A stretch of 64,000 nt of DNA from Halalkalibacter krulwichiae (GCF_002109385.1 NZ_CP020814.1:560001-624000); one strand, 5' to 3'. Positions 40,272 to 50,059 are shown, counted from the first letter of the stretch. Made by a program: numbers and translations. Notes: generated by a model not told the origin, from the sequence alone.

Positions 40272-41147
40272 ATGAAACAAGTATCGTTGCTAATCGTTTG
40301 TCTGACATTACTTATAACTGCTTGTCAAACAATTGAAGTACCTGAAGAACCTAAAGTAGAAGAGAAACATGAACATGATCAAATAGAGGTGGACGCAGGT
40401 AGGGAAAATACCTTCAATGAAGAGATTAGTAAGGAAGAAGGAGAAAATGAAATAAAATTAGAACAGTATGAGGGCAAGGACCCGGATCAATGGGGAGAAA
40501 ATGTTACTGGGGTTAAGACGAGTATAAAAACCGATGAAAGGGTAATAGCTTTAACGTTTGATGCATGTGGAGGACCATATGGAAACGGGTATGATGAAGA
40601 GTTAATTCAATTCTTAAAAAGTGAACAGATTCCAGCAACATTGTTTATTAATGAACGTTGGATTAAAGAGCACGAAAAGGCCTTTCTTGAATTAGCGAAA
40701 GACCCATTGTTCCAAATTGAAAACCATGGAACTGCCCATGTCCCACTATCTGTAACTGGAAAGGCCGCCTGGGGGATTGAAGGTACAAACAGTCCAGAAG
40801 AAATTGTAAATGAAGTAATGGCAAATCAAGAAACAATTGAAAGTTTAACTGGACGGGCCCCTACCATGTTTCGTTCAGGTACGGCATTTTATGATGAAGT
40901 TGCTGTTGAAATTGTAAATGAGTTAGGGCTTGAAGTTGTGAATTTTGATATTTTAGGTGATGCAGGGGCTACTTACAATGCTGATCAAGTTTATACAGCT
41001 TTACTGCAGGCGAAAAAAGGGTCAATAGCACTTTTACATATGAACCAGCCTCAAAGTGGGACAGCGGAGGGTGTAAAGCGTGCAGTCTTACAATTAGAAT
41101 TGGATGGCTTCTCATTCGTTAATCTTGATGGTTTTGAGCTACAGTAA
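40272..41147 (+). CDS. Polysaccharide deacetylase lipoprotein (NodB domain)
   Basis: ATG 40272 follows AAGGTGAG by six bases and gives 291 residues. The lipobox LLITAC (Cys18) marks a lipoprotein. An acidic linker rich in Glu follows, then a NodB-type carbohydrate esterase domain: ALTFDACGGPYGNGYDEEL with the catalytic Asp, and NHGTAH with the two metal-binding histidines, then MFRSGTAFYD. It would deacetylate a cell-wall or surface polysaccharide outside the membrane. The TFDACGG variant with cysteine after the catalytic aspartate and the short domain set it apart from the PdaA-type deacetylase at 61 kb. Confidence 0.85.
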   Translation: MKQVSLLIVCLTLLITACQTIEVPEEPKVEEKHEHDQIEVDAGRENTFNEEISKEEGENEIKLEQYEGKDPDQWGENVTGVKTSIKTDERVIALTFDACGGPYGNGYDEELIQFLKSEQIPATLFINERWIKEHEKAFLELAKDPLFQIENHGTAHVPLSVTGKAAWGIEGTNSPEEIVNEVMANQETIESLTGRAPTMFRSGTAFYDEVAVEIVNELGLEVVNFDILGDAGATYNADQVYTALLQAKKGSIALLHMNQPQSGTAEGVKRAVLQLELDGFSFVNLDGFELQ

Positions 41148-41178
41148 TTAATAATTATTTATAAACCATTGATCTAAC

Positions 41179-41212
41179 AAAAATGCTCAGCAAACGTGGC
41201 TGAGCATTTTTG
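41179..41212. terminator. Bidirectional terminator between convergent genes
   Basis: AAATGCTCAGC (41181-41191) pairs with GCTGAGCATTTT (41199-41210); T-runs on both sides. Confidence 0.9.
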
Positions 41213-41223
41213 TTCTAGAAAAG

Positions 41224-41475
41224 TTAGTTAAGTGTAATGTGGGAATCACGATGTTGATAAATTCCATCAAGCTTATCGTCGACATCTTCCTCAATCTCTT
41301 CATTTGACGGCATGGAATCGTAACTCTCAATGATTGTAAAAGTTTCAAGACAAAGAAGATGGTATGGGTATTTTTCACCACGATCTTCAATAATAGCATA
41401 AAGCTTATTTCCTTTTGTGCTTATAAGGTCACCAGGCTCTTTAATCGAACGTTTACGGTTAATGGTCACATTCAT
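41224..41475 (-). CDS. Small acidic protein of unknown function
   Basis: The 83-residue frame starts MNVTINRKRSIKEPGDLIST after a GAGGTG ribosome site on the minus strand. A beta-rich N-terminal half (KLYAIIEDRGEKYPYHLLCLE) is followed by a very acidic tail (SNEEIEEDVDDKLDG). I do not recognise it. It could be a small SH3-like or KOW-like fold. No signal or membrane segment. Confidence 0.68.
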   Translation of the reverse strand: MNVTINRKRSIKEPGDLISTKGNKLYAIIEDRGEKYPYHLLCLETFTIIESYDSMPSNEEIEEDVDDKLDGIYQHRDSHITLN

Positions 41476-41536
41476 GCTGGATTACACCTCTTTTTTAGCA
41501 CCATTATCGACAGGAAATGCCATTTATAAACGTTGT

Positions 41537-41674
41537 TTATTGTTTTTTCTTATTGTTCGCTCGATTGCTCCCATTATCAATCATTTCACTTGCAACATCT
41601 TCGTTTAATAAGTTCTCTTTAGGCGTTTGGTTATTTGTAGCAGCTTTGCCGGCTTGACGGTTACGTTTGTTCAT
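41537..41674 (-). CDS. 45-residue Asn/Lys-rich small protein, possibly spore-associated
   Basis: This short gene starts at ATG (complement of 41672-41674) seven bases after a perfect GAAGGAGG. It reads MNKRNRQAGKAATNNQTPKE and ends NGSNRANNKKKQ. The composition (Asn, Lys, Gln, Ala) and lack of structure recall minor acid-soluble or small spore proteins of Bacillus; there is no clear match. The strong ribosome site and separate stop make it a real candidate gene too short for routine gene calling. Confidence 0.7.
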   Translation of the reverse strand: MNKRNRQAGKAATNNQTPKENLLNEDVASEMIDNGSNRANNKKKQ

Positions 41675-41761
41675 ATAGATCCTCCTTCTAATTGTCTTAA
41701 GATGGTTTCACTGTTACTATTTCTTTAGAACAAAATTATATACAAAGAGTAGGTGTCATTT

Positions 41762-42376
41762 GTGGCCAAAAAGAAGTTTTATGTTGTGTGGAAAGGAAGA
41801 AAAACTGGCATATTTAATTCATGGGCTGAATGTGAGGCGCAAGTTAAAGGATTCACTGGAGCAAGATTTAAATCCTTTCCTACAAAAGCAGAAGCAGAGG
41901 CTGCTCTTTCAGGTAAGAGAACAGCTGGTTCAGGTTCTAAGCGCTCTACTGCAGAATCAGTTAGTGAAGAAGTTGAATGGGATAGCATATCTGTAGATGT
42001 AGGTTGTCGTGGAAACCCTGGGATTGTAGAGTACAAAGGAGTCGATACGAGAACGGGAGAAGTTTTATTTGCACATGATGAAATTCATATTGGTACAAAT
42101 AATATGGGGGAGTTCTTAGCGATCGTTCACGGATTAGCCTATTTACAAAAGCAGGGAAGTACGAAAACGATTTATTCTGATTCGATGACAGCGATAAAAT
42201 GGGTGAAACAAAAAAAAGCGAAATCAACTCTAGAACGAAATGAAAAAACAGCTTATATCTGGTCACTTATGGATCGTGCTGAAAAGTGGCTTCAAACAAA
42301 CGATTATCAAAATAAAATTAAGAAATGGGAAACGGAAAAATGGGGAGAAATAAAGGCGGATTATGGGCGTAAATAA
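41762..42376 (+). CDS. rnhA: Ribonuclease H1 with N-terminal hybrid-binding domain
   Basis: GTG 41762 gives 204 residues and aligns with the start of B. halodurans RNase H1. The hybrid-binding (viroplasmin-like) domain is [18 protein letters not shown] to about residue 55. The RNase H domain has the acidic residues Asp in [19 protein letters not shown], Glu in [15 protein letters not shown], Asp in [12 protein letters not shown] and Asp in the final KADYGRK. It removes RNA from RNA-DNA hybrids. The close match to the structurally known B. halodurans enzyme supports the Bacillaceae alkaliphile assignment. TAGGTG lies upstream. Confidence 0.94.
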   Translation: MAKKKFYVVWKGRKTGIFNSWAECEAQVKGFTGARFKSFPTKAEAEAALSGKRTAGSGSKRSTAESVSEEVEWDSISVDVGCRGNPGIVEYKGVDTRTGEVLFAHDEIHIGTNNMGEFLAIVHGLAYLQKQGSTKTIYSDSMTAIKWVKQKKAKSTLERNEKTAYIWSLMDRAEKWLQTNDYQNKIKKWETEKWGEIKADYGRK

Positions 42377-42435
42377 CGTATAGCTTATAATAGCGGAGGT
42401 AAATTAGCTTAACTGTAAAGGTAGGAGGAGTTTTA

Positions 42436-43787
42436 ATGTATGCAGAACTTATCGGTAAGCAGCGTAAATACTTTGAGCAAGGGGAAACACATGAACTTAC
42501 GTTTCGTATTAAGCAGTTAAAGCAATTAAAAAAGGCAATCAAAGAACATGAGCATGAACTTATTGAGGCATTACATAAAGATCTAAATAAGTCAGAAGAA
42601 GAGGCCTTTTTAACGGAAATTGGTCCGTTATATCAAGAAATTAAGCATACGATTAACCACTTACCTAAGTGGATGAAGCCTAAGAGGGTCAAGACAGCAA
42701 TATCTCATATAGGTTCTCGTGGGGTGATTTATTCAGAACCCAGAGGAGTAACCTTAATTATTGCCCCTTGGAACTATCCTGTCCAATTAGCATTTGCTCC
42801 ATTAATAGGGGCTATAGCTGGAGGGAATTGTGCTGTCATAAAGCCATCGGAACTGACACCTAACACATCTAAAATAGTGCGAATTATAATTGAGAAGTAC
42901 TTTCCAGAAGAGTATATTGCTGTTAAAGAAGGTGCGGTCGAAACAAGTAAACAATTATTAGAGCAACGCTTTGACTACATCTTTTTCACAGGAAGTGTTG
43001 CTGTTGGAAAAGTCGTTATGGAGCAGGCGGCGAAACAGCTCATCCCGGTTACGTTAGAGCTTGGAGGTAAAAGTCCAGTAGTGATCGATAAGAGTGCACG
43101 CCTTGATTTAGCGGCAAAAAGAATTGCATGGGGGAAATTTCTCAATGCAGGACAGACGTGTGTTGCACCTGATTATGCCCTAGTTCATGAAGATGTAAAA
43201 GATCTATTTATCTCCCTACTAAAAAAGCAAATTGATCTTTTATTTCGAGAAAAAGTGGAATCACAACTTTATCCACGTGTTGTTAGTGAACGGCATTTTA
43301 ATCGGCTGCTAACGTTCTTAGAAGAAGGAGATGTGATAAAGGGGGAACGTATAACCGAGAGCAGCTCACGATCTCCCCTACTCTATTAGAAAATGTAAAT
43401 TGGGATCAAGCGATAATGAACGAAGAGATTTTCGGGCCGATTTTACCGATTTTTACTTTTGACCAAGTGGAAGAAGTAATTCCAATTATTCGAGAACGAG
43501 CCAATCCACTAGCTTTTTATGTATTTGCTGAAGATCGAGCTGTTCAAGACTTGTTAATTAAAAATCTTTCATTTGGTGGAGGCTGTATCAACGATACCAT
43601 TATGCATTTGGCAACTCCTCATTTGCCCTTTGGAGGGAAAGGGGAAAGTGGAATTGGAGCCTACCATGGATATGAGAGCTTTGCTGCATTCACCCATAAT
43701 AAAAGTATTTTAAAACAAACAACACGATTTGATCTTCCGTTACGTTATAAACCTGATTTGAAGCTGCTAAGAAAGGTATTTCGCTAG
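42436..43787 (+). pseudogene. Aldehyde dehydrogenase (YwdH-like), broken by a one-base frameshift
   Basis: The N-terminal frame from ATG 42436 holds IIAPWNYPVQLAF, the NAD-binding FTGSVAVGK, catalytic Glu in VTLELGGKSP and catalytic Cys in NAGQTCVAPDY. It is lost at five G (43341-43345). A sixth G gives DVIKGGTYNREQLTISPTLL, joining MNEEIFGPILPIFTF and LPFGGKGESGIGAYHG. The joined protein is about 450 residues, the length of the class 3 (fatty aldehyde) group; YwdH of B. subtilis is similar. It oxidises aldehydes, probably medium- to long-chain, to acids with NAD(P). All catalytic residues lie in intact parts, so a sequencing error is likely. RBS GTAGGAGG. Confidence 0.87.
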
Positions 43788-43936
43788 ACGAAGTATCTAA
43801 TCGATTTCCATTCCAGTAATGTTGACTTTTTTCTCGGCGCGGAGTCTACGTAAATATTCTTCGCTAAGGTTTTGTATGTTTCAATAAAAACTTCAACGTT
43901 AGGTGACGAAAAAGATTGAATTAGATTAAGCTTTTA

Positions 43937-43977
43937 TAAAAAACGTATTGGCGATTCAATTCGCAATACGTTTTTTA
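43937..43977. terminator. Bidirectional terminator between the aldehyde dehydrogenase and Lrp genes
   Basis: AAAAACGTATTG pairs with CAATACGTTTTT around a loop with an inner CGAATT-like stem, serving convergent genes. Confidence 0.9.
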
Positions 43978-43990
43978 ATGTAGGGGATAT

Positions 43991-44440
43991 TTATAACTTC
44001 AGTCCGCTTCGACTCTTAAATCTTCTTAATAGAATATGACTCTCTACTCTAGTAATCCCTTTCAAAGCATATAATTCTTCGTTAATAAAATGCTCTAATT
44101 GTTCAAAGTCTTCTACAAGAACATGCATGTGTAACGTACTTGGACCTGTCATTTGATAGCAACTTGCAACCTTTGGATTTTCAGCTAATGTTTCTGCAAC
44201 GGAAACAAGAGATGTAGGTTCGCAATCTACCTCAAAAAAAGCAGATACTTTTTTGCCTATTTTATCAGAGTTGATAACAACACTAAATTTCTCAATGACT
44301 TCGTCTTCAATGAGTTGGTTAATTCGTTCTCGAATGGCTACACGGGAGAGACCTAGTTCCTTTGCAATATCCACATAGGACATACGGCCATTTACGGTTA
44401 AGAGTTCAAGTATTTTTTTGTCGGTCGTGTCAATTTTCAT
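43991..44440 (-). CDS. Lrp/AsnC-family transcriptional regulator
   Basis: The 149-residue protein has an AsnC winged helix (residues 1-60, KKILELLTVNGRMSYVDIAKELGLSRVAIRERINQL) and a RAM effector-binding domain with CYQMTGPSTLHMHVLVED. Such regulators sense amino acids or related small molecules. It is divergent from the M3 peptidase gene, with the start regions 142 bases apart, so it may regulate that gene or itself. YwrC of the B. subtilis ywrABCD group belongs to this family, but here the chromate genes are 31 kb away. Confidence 0.88.
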   Translation of the reverse strand: MKIDTTDKKILELLTVNGRMSYVDIAKELGLSRVAIRERINQLIEDEVIEKFSVVINSDKIGKKVSAFFEVDCEPTSLVSVAETLAENPKVASCYQMTGPSTLHMHVLVEDFEQLEHFINEELYALKGITRVESHILLRRFKSRSGLKL

Positions 44441-44582
44441 TATTTACCACACCTTTATACAACTTAGATAATATTATTATAGAACATTTTAATTGTTGAA
44501 AACATCCTTCCAGGAGATGGTTTACATCAAAAGTTTCTGATACACTATTATTACGAGTTACGAAATAGTGAGGAGGTTTTAA

Positions 44583-46364
44583 ATGATGAAATTTCCAGAG
44601 GTTTGGGATTTAACTTCTATTTTTAAAGGTGGAAGTAAATCTGAACAATTTAAACAGTTCGTCCAAGAAACGGATGAATTATTAATAACTTTAGAACGTA
44701 AACTTGTACAGCAAATTTCGCTTGATCAACTAGAGACGTTTATACATAATGTCCAAGAATATATGCAAAGAGCCAGAGAAGCTTCAGCCTTTATAAGTTG
44801 TTTAACCGCACAAGATGTGAAAGATCAAGAAGCACGACTCTGGCTTGGTAAAGTAACTGAACAAAATACACAAATTCAAAATATTTGGGGAACAATTGAA
44901 AACTTCCTTGTTGAATTAACAGAAGAGGAATGGAAGGCATTTATTTCACGTCCATCGTTAGTAGGTATTGCCTTTAATTTAGAAGAGAGAAGGCAGCAAT
45001 CAAAAGAGAAACTCTCATCGTTAGAGGAGAAATTAGCAGCTCAATTAGCGATTGATGGTTATCATGCATGGGGAAATGTTTATAATAGCGCAGTTGGCCG
45101 TATGCATATTCCATTTGAGGAAAACGGTGTAGAGAAACAGTTGTCGCCTGGTCAACTACAAAACCGTATGAACAGTTCAGATCGATTAATACGTGAAAGA
45201 GCATTTAAAGCATCTGAGATTGCCTGGGAAAAAGAAGCTGAATTATTTGCTCAAACGTTAAATCACTTAGCGGGGTTTCGCCTTAATTTATACAAAGCAA
45301 GGGGATGGGATCGTGTTCTAAAAGAGCCGCTTGCGATTAATCGGATGAAAGAAGAGACGTTACAGATGATGTGGGAAACCATCACTGAAAATAAACCAAA
45401 GCTCTATAAATTTATGGAAAGAAAGGCTAAGCTTTTAGGTATGAAGAAATTAGCAATGCACGATGTATCTGCGCCTTTGCCTGTCGAGGGTGATACGACA
45501 ATTTTATATGTAGACGCGTGTCAGTTGATTATCGAACATTTTAGGGCATTTAGTCCTAAGTTAGCTACCTTTACAGAAGGTGCTCTTCGTGACGGTTGGG
45601 TTGAAGCGGAAGATCGAGCTGGAAAACGGCCAGGAGGATTTTGTACGACCTTTCCAATTTCGAAACAGTCCCGTATCTTCATGACTTATGACGGAACAAT
45701 GGCGAATGTCGCAACACTCGCCCATGAATTAGGGCACGCGTATCATGGTTATTGCTTAAGAGAATTGGATCCTCTAGCACAACGGTATGCAATGAATGTA
45801 GCGGAGACAGCATCAACTTTAGCGGAAACGATTATTGCCGAGGCTTTAGTGAAAGAGGCAGCTAATGAAGACGTAAAATTATCATTATTAGAAAACAAAA
45901 TATCTCGATCACTAGCCTTTTTCATGAATATTCATGCTAGATTTTTGTTTGAGACAAGATTTTATGAGGCTCGTAAGGAGAAAGTGTTATCCGTTAGTGA
46001 ATTGAATACAATGATGGAAAAAGCACAAAGAGAAGCATATGGTAATCAATTGTCTTCTTATTCACCAACATTTTGGGCTTCTAAATTGCATTTTCATATT
46101 ACAGGTGTCCCTTTTTATAATTTCCCGTATACATTTGGCTACTTATTTAGCTTAGGTATTTATAAGAAGGCTCTAGTAACTGGCAGTTCATTTGAACAAG
46201 ACTATATAGCCTTACTTCAAGATACTGCAAGTATGACGGTTGAGGAGCTTGCAGAAAAGCACTTGAAAGTTGATCTGACTAACAAAGCTTTTTGGCAAGA
46301 AGCGATTGACCTTGTATTAACGGATATAGACGAATTTATGACTTTAACAGAAAATAGATGCTAA
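44583..46364 (+). CDS. M3-family oligoendopeptidase (PepF-like)
   Basis: The 593-residue protein is an M3B metallopeptidase. The zinc site is LAHELGHAYHGY (HExxH) with the third ligand Glu in NVAETASTLAETII, and the family C-terminal FPYTFGYLFSLGIYKKA is present. It cleaves short peptides in the cytosol. There is no signal sequence. GTGAGGAGG precedes ATG 44583 (or ATG 44586 in frame). It stands alone, with its own terminator, and is divergent from an Lrp-type regulator. Confidence 0.92.
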   Translation: MMKFPEVWDLTSIFKGGSKSEQFKQFVQETDELLITLERKLVQQISLDQLETFIHNVQEYMQRAREASAFISCLTAQDVKDQEARLWLGKVTEQNTQIQNIWGTIENFLVELTEEEWKAFISRPSLVGIAFNLEERRQQSKEKLSSLEEKLAAQLAIDGYHAWGNVYNSAVGRMHIPFEENGVEKQLSPGQLQNRMNSSDRLIRERAFKASEIAWEKEAELFAQTLNHLAGFRLNLYKARGWDRVLKEPLAINRMKEETLQMMWETITENKPKLYKFMERKAKLLGMKKLAMHDVSAPLPVEGDTTILYVDACQLIIEHFRAFSPKLATFTEGALRDGWVEAEDRAGKRPGGFCTTFPISKQSRIFMTYDGTMANVATLAHELGHAYHGYCLRELDPLAQRYAMNVAETASTLAETIIAEALVKEAANEDVKLSLLENKISRSLAFFMNIHARFLFETRFYEARKEKVLSVSELNTMMEKAQREAYGNQLSSYSPTFWASKLHFHITGVPFYNFPYTFGYLFSLGIYKKALVTGSSFEQDYIALLQDTASMTVEELAEKHLKVDLTNKAFWQEAIDLVLTDIDEFMTLTENRC

Positions 46365-46374
46365 GATCTTCTGG

Positions 46375-46417
46375 AGGCTTGCCAAAAAGGATATAACTTT
46401 TTTTCGGCAAGCCTTTC
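46375..46417 (+). terminator. Terminator after the M3 peptidase
   Basis: AGGCTTGCCAAAAA pairs with TTTTTCGGCAAGCCTTT, one mismatch. Confidence 0.85.
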
Positions 46418-46571
46418 GGGGCTGTAAAGGAACGTCAGTATTGACTTCCTCTTCAAACTTTCTCGAACAGAGTCCGTAAATAATGTATAATAAATTGTAT
46501 ATTTAACTAAAGGTACCGTTCAATTTTAACATTTTAAAAAAGGCATATTGATGAAAGAGAGTGAGAAAAGC

Positions 46572-47291
46572 ATGGGTCGTAAGTGGAATAATATTAAAGA
46601 AAAAAAAGCTTCTAAAGATGCGAATACAAGTCGCATATATGCTAAATTTGGCCGTGAAATCTATGTTGCAGCAAGGCAAGGTGAGCCTGACCCTGAATCA
46701 AACCGCGCATTAAAGGTTGTACTTGAACGAGCAAAGACATATAGTGTGCCAAAAGCTATTATTGATCGAGCAATTGAAAAGGCTAAAGGTGGTTCGGAAG
46801 AAAATTATGATGAACTACGTTATGAGGGGTTTGGACCGAATGGCTCGATGGTTATTGTAGATACATTAACAAATAATGTTAATCGTACGGTTGCAGAAGT
46901 ACGATCGGCATTTAAGAAAAATGGCGGAAATATGGGTGTTAGTGGTTCCGTAGCTTTTATGTTCGATGCGACAGCTGTTATTGGACTAGAAGGAAAAACA
47001 GCGGATGAGGTACTTGAGATATTAATGGAAGCGGATGTAGATGTTCGTGACATTCTGGAGGAAGAAAATTCTGTGATTGTATATGCGGAGCCTGATAACT
47101 TCCATGCGGTACAAGAAGCATTTAAAGATGTTGGAATTACTGAATTCACAGTAGCCGAACTAACGATGCTAGCGCAAAATGATGTTTCTTTATCGGAAGA
47201 AGATCAAGAGCAATTTGAGAAATTAGTTGATGCGTTAGAAGATTTAGAGGATGTTCAACAAGTGTATCATAATGTTGATCTAGGTGAGTAA
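46572..47291 (+). CDS. yeeI: YebC/TACO1-family protein (YeeI)
   Basis: ATG 46572 follows AGAGAGTGAG and gives 239 residues, identical in length to YeeI of B. subtilis; the upstream starts only add an unconserved extension. The family signature [20 protein letters not shown] opens the protein, with [18 protein letters not shown] and [15 protein letters not shown] further on. The three-domain protein binds the ribosome region. YebC-type proteins were first called transcription regulators; more recent work places YebC2/YeeI in rescue of polyproline-stalled ribosomes. Own terminator follows. Confidence 0.92.
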   Translation: MGRKWNNIKEKKASKDANTSRIYAKFGREIYVAARQGEPDPESNRALKVVLERAKTYSVPKAIIDRAIEKAKGGSEENYDELRYEGFGPNGSMVIVDTLTNNVNRTVAEVRSAFKKNGGNMGVSGSVAFMFDATAVIGLEGKTADEVLEILMEADVDVRDILEEENSVIVYAEPDNFHAVQEAFKDVGITEFTVAELTMLAQNDVSLSEEDQEQFEKLVDALEDLEDVQQVYHNVDLGE

Positions 47292-47297
47292 CAGTTT

Positions 47298-47339
47298 TGA
47301 AAAGAGCAGGCCTATTTTTTGATAGGCCTGCTCTTTTCA
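47298..47339. terminator. Bidirectional terminator between yeeI and cydB
   Basis: GAAAAGAGCAGGCCTAT pairs perfectly with ATAGGCCTGCTCTTTTC around a six-base T-rich loop. Confidence 0.96.
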
Positions 47340-47366
47340 TAAATTATTTCTTGATTCAGGCCTAAG

Positions 47367-48416
47367 TTAGTGAGGAGAATCTTGCCTTAAATATCTTTTA
47401 TCTTTCATAAATAATTTCCAGAACCAGATAAAGACAGGAATCAAGATGGCCATGCCAATACCATAACCAATTAACAAGGAATAAAACATTATATCATTGG
47501 TAAAAGCATCGTAAATCGTTACATTAGGATAGAGAAAGTATGGCATATGTGCTGAACCGTAGGCGAAGCTTGCTAATCCAAACTGCAAAGCAATTAGCAA
47601 TACGGCTACGCGAGGTTTACCGATACTCATTTTTTTCGAAGGCCACCAAAGGGCACTATATCCAATCGCAAACGCTAATAAAGACAGAGTGAAGAGAAGC
47701 CATTCGTTTGCCATGTTTTCAAACATCCAAAAAGCTTCTGGTATTAAAGTGAAAATGGCACCAACAGCAAAGGAAAGTGTAATAGGACCTAAAATAATCG
47801 CATTTCTTCGATAAACATGGTAGGTCTCCTCTGAATTTGCTTCGTTTGCATAGTCACTTAATAATAAAGCTGATAAAAATAATTCTGTACTTAGTCCAAA
47901 GCCAAGGTGGGTATAGAAGGTTGGACTTGTAAACAATTGATTAAGTAAAATATATTGACGATCTCCAACTGTTTCGACGAATCCACCAATTGCTGCAGGT
48001 AACATACTGATTAATAAAGCGGGGATTAGCAGTCCTGTAACCCCAGAAATTATCACTAACATGTTTGTATATTTTTGCACGGTGTAAGAGTAAACCATAA
48101 ACGCACTACGAATAGTTAATAAAAAGAGTACGAGACAAATGGGAACAATCATCAATGTTCCGAGTGTTGCCGCAGCTCCTGGGAAGAAACTAACGAGTGC
48201 TACAACAAGCAATACTAAAAAGACATTGGTTACTTCCCAAGAAGGAGAGAGGTAACGGTTTGCAATACTAGCAGCTTTTGTATCTGTTCTTTTTCGATAG
48301 TACATTGCCCAAAAACCAGCGCCGAAATCTATCGACCCAGCAATGGCATACATGAATAAAAAGATCCATAAAATCGTAATCGCTATATAGACAGGCTCCA
48401 TCTTATCACTCCTCAC
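47367..48416 (-). CDS. cydB: Cytochrome bd-type quinol oxidase subunit II
   Basis: The 349-residue membrane protein has about eight to nine helices and the CydB features GSIDFGAGFWAMYY, ANRYLSPSWEVTNVF and AFMVYSYTVQKY. It pairs with CydA, encoded nine bases upstream on the same strand. The oxidase moves electrons from quinol to oxygen without pumping protons and works at low oxygen. Length matches YthB (346) of B. subtilis, the second bd oxidase of that organism. The start codon is preceded by a GAGGTGAGGAG-type site. Confidence 0.92.
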   Translation of the reverse strand: MRSDKMEPVYIAITILWIFLFMYAIAGSIDFGAGFWAMYYRKRTDTKAASIANRYLSPSWEVTNVFLVLLVVALVSFFPGAAATLGTLMIVPICLVLFLLTIRSAFMVYSYTVQKYTNMLVIISGVTGLLIPALLISMLPAAIGGFVETVGDRQYILLNQLFTSPTFYTHLGFGLSTELFLSALLLSDYANEANSEETYHVYRRNAIILGPITLSFAVGAIFTLIPEAFWMFENMANEWLLFTLSLLAFAIGYSALWWPSKKMSIGKPRVAVLLIALQFGLASFAYGSAHMPYFLYPNVTIYDAFTNDIMFYSLLIGYGIGMAILIPVFIWFWKLFMKDKRYLRQDSPH

Positions 48417-48425
48417 CTCATATTT

Positions 48426-49760
48426 TTAAGTGATGCTGTGTAAATCTTTTGAAACCGGGTTGCGATTGAAATAGAAATGCATGACAAGTGCTGTAATAAC
48501 GAGAAGTACTACATATAGGGAGACGAACAAGATAAAGAGCATTCCTAAATTCCCTGAATTCGTAGCAGCCTCACTTGTAAGTTGAAAGCCATAGATCGTC
48601 CATGGTTGCCGGCCGGTACAGCTGAAGATCCATCCTGTCTCAATTCCAACCATAGCGAGGGGACCAGAAACTACGATTCCAGCTAACAACCATTTTGGGA
48701 AAGGCTTTTCGCTTTTACGGTTTTTGAACCAATACAACCAATACACTCCCGCTAGGAGAAGAAGAACAGAACCAATTCCGACCATCACATTAAATAAGGT
48801 GTGAACGAATAATGGAGGCCATTCTTCTTGTGGATAATCATATAAGCCTCTTACTACTCCGTCAGTTGAGCCTGTTGCAAGCCAACTAAGCATCCCTGGT
48901 ATCTCAATTCCTCCAACGACTCTACCAGCCTCTGGATCAGGAGTACCCATGATTGCTAAAGGCGCGTTCGATTGAGTTTCAAATAAACCTTCTGCAGCTG
49001 CGAGCTTCACGGGAATATGTTCATGAAGTAATATAGCTGTATCGTGGCCGCTATTAGCTGTATACACACTCATTGCAAGTGCAACGGCTAAAGATAAAGA
49101 TAATCCTTTTTTGTGATACGTGATTTCTCGAACACTAAGACCTCCTCGAAATAATTTGTAAGCTGCAACTGCAGCAAGTACAAAGGCACCCGTCATATAG
49201 GCGCTTCCGACAACATGAAAAGAAGTAACGAAGAAGCTTGGGTTAAAAACAGCTGCCAGCGGTTGAACATTCGTTATTTGACCATCTACTACATCAAAGC
49301 CACGAGGTGTATTCATCCATGCATGAGCATCTGTAATTAGAACAGCAGAAGCTGTAGCGCCTAATGCGACAAAGAAAACACTAATTATTCTCATCGTTGG
49401 CGAAAGTCGATCTGCTGCGTATACATAAATGGATAAGAAGAGAGCTTCAAGAAAGAAAGCAAATATTTCAATTTGGAATGGAAGGGCAATGACTTGTCCT
49501 ACAATTTCCATAAACCCAGGCCAAAGCAAACTAAGCATAACAGCTACAATGGTCCCAGAAGGAATGGCAACGCCTAATAAAATAGCTACTCCTTTTGTCC
49601 ATCTTTTGGCAAGCGTCCCATAATCATCATCTTTGCGAATGATTCGCATGATCTCAGCAAGAAGGATCATTAAAGTGATTCCTACTCCTAATGTTGCAAA
49701 GATAATATGAAAAGCAATGGAAGAACCAAATATAGTTCGAGCCAGCAATACATTATCCAT
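48426..49760 (-). CDS. cydA: Cytochrome bd-type quinol oxidase subunit I (short Q-loop, YthA-like)
   Basis: Start ATG (complement of 49758-49760) follows GAAGGAGC and gives 444 residues, matching YthA (443). The longer upstream reading has no ribosome site. About nine membrane helices carry FHIIFATLG with the N-terminal haem histidine, ITDAHAWMNTP, and ETGWIFSCTGRQPWT with the conserved GRQPW. The Q-loop is short, as in cyanide-insensitive and CydAB-II types. It forms the haem-bearing subunit with CydB. Upstream lies a bidirectional terminator and the FbpB-like iron-sparing gene. Confidence 0.92.
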   Translation of the reverse strand: MDNVLLARTIFGSSIAFHIIFATLGVGITLMILLAEIMRIIRKDDDYGTLAKRWTKGVAILLGVAIPSGTIVAVMLSLLWPGFMEIVGQVIALPFQIEIFAFFLEALFLSIYVYAADRLSPTMRIISVFFVALGATASAVLITDAHAWMNTPRGFDVVDGQITNVQPLAAVFNPSFFVTSFHVVGSAYMTGAFVLAAVAAYKLFRGGLSVREITYHKKGLSLSLAVALAMSVYTANSGHDTAILLHEHIPVKLAAAEGLFETQSNAPLAIMGTPDPEAGRVVGGIEIPGMLSWLATGSTDGVVRGLYDYPQEEWPPLFVHTLFNVMVGIGSVLLLLAGVYWLYWFKNRKSEKPFPKWLLAGIVVSGPLAMVGIETGWIFSCTGRQPWTIYGFQLTSEAATNSGNLGMLFILFVSLYVVLLVITALVMHFYFNRNPVSKDLHSIT

Positions 49761-49871
49761 TTTCTTACGCTCCTTCAAAAATAAAAGTAGGTATGTATAA
49801 AGTGAATCTACACAACTCTTACTGTGCGTTATCAGCTCTTGTAATATTCGTATGATTTTCCATTTTTTAAA

Positions 49872-49916
49872 AAGAAAAGAGCGAGTTGCCAATGTGGCAA
49901 ACTCGCTCTTTTTTAT
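49872..49916. terminator. Hairpin between the FbpB-like gene and cydA
   Basis: AAAAGAGCGAGTTGCC (49875-49890) pairs with GGCAAACTCGCTCTTTT (49896-49912); T-runs on both strands. On the minus strand it ends the small gene that precedes cydA. Confidence 0.9.
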
Positions 49917-50059
49917 TTAGGTTCCTGTTGGTTTGTTGTTTCTTTTGATTTACGCTCATCAATTCTCTCATCGATTTTTTCTAACGCGACAGGGTCATTA
50001 AGTAATTGTTTTTTATTTTCTAAAACTAACTCCTCAAAAGAAGTTACTTGTCTACGCAT
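49913..50059 (-). CDS. FbpB-like small basic protein (Fur-regulated family)
   Basis: Start ATG (complement of 50057-50059) has GAGGTGGGA seven bases upstream, giving 48 residues: MRRQVTSFEELVLENKKQLL, NDPVALEKIDERIDERKSK. The core SFEELVxENKxxLLxDxxALExIExRIxxK is that of Fur-regulated basic protein B, which in B. subtilis helps the small RNA FsrA spare iron. A minus-strand extended -10 TGCTATACT (complement of 50103-50111) supplies a promoter. A Fur box should overlap it, but I see only partial matches. The window annotation should not miss this gene. Confidence 0.8.
   Translation of the reverse strand: MRRQVTSFEELVLENKKQLLNDPVALEKIDERIDERKSKETTNQQEPK

Noticed and set aside
42318..42542. 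Minus-strand 74-residue frame near the rnhA/aldehyde dehydrogenase junction
   Set aside because: Opposite two real genes and their ribosome site; composition is that of a reverse-strand shadow.
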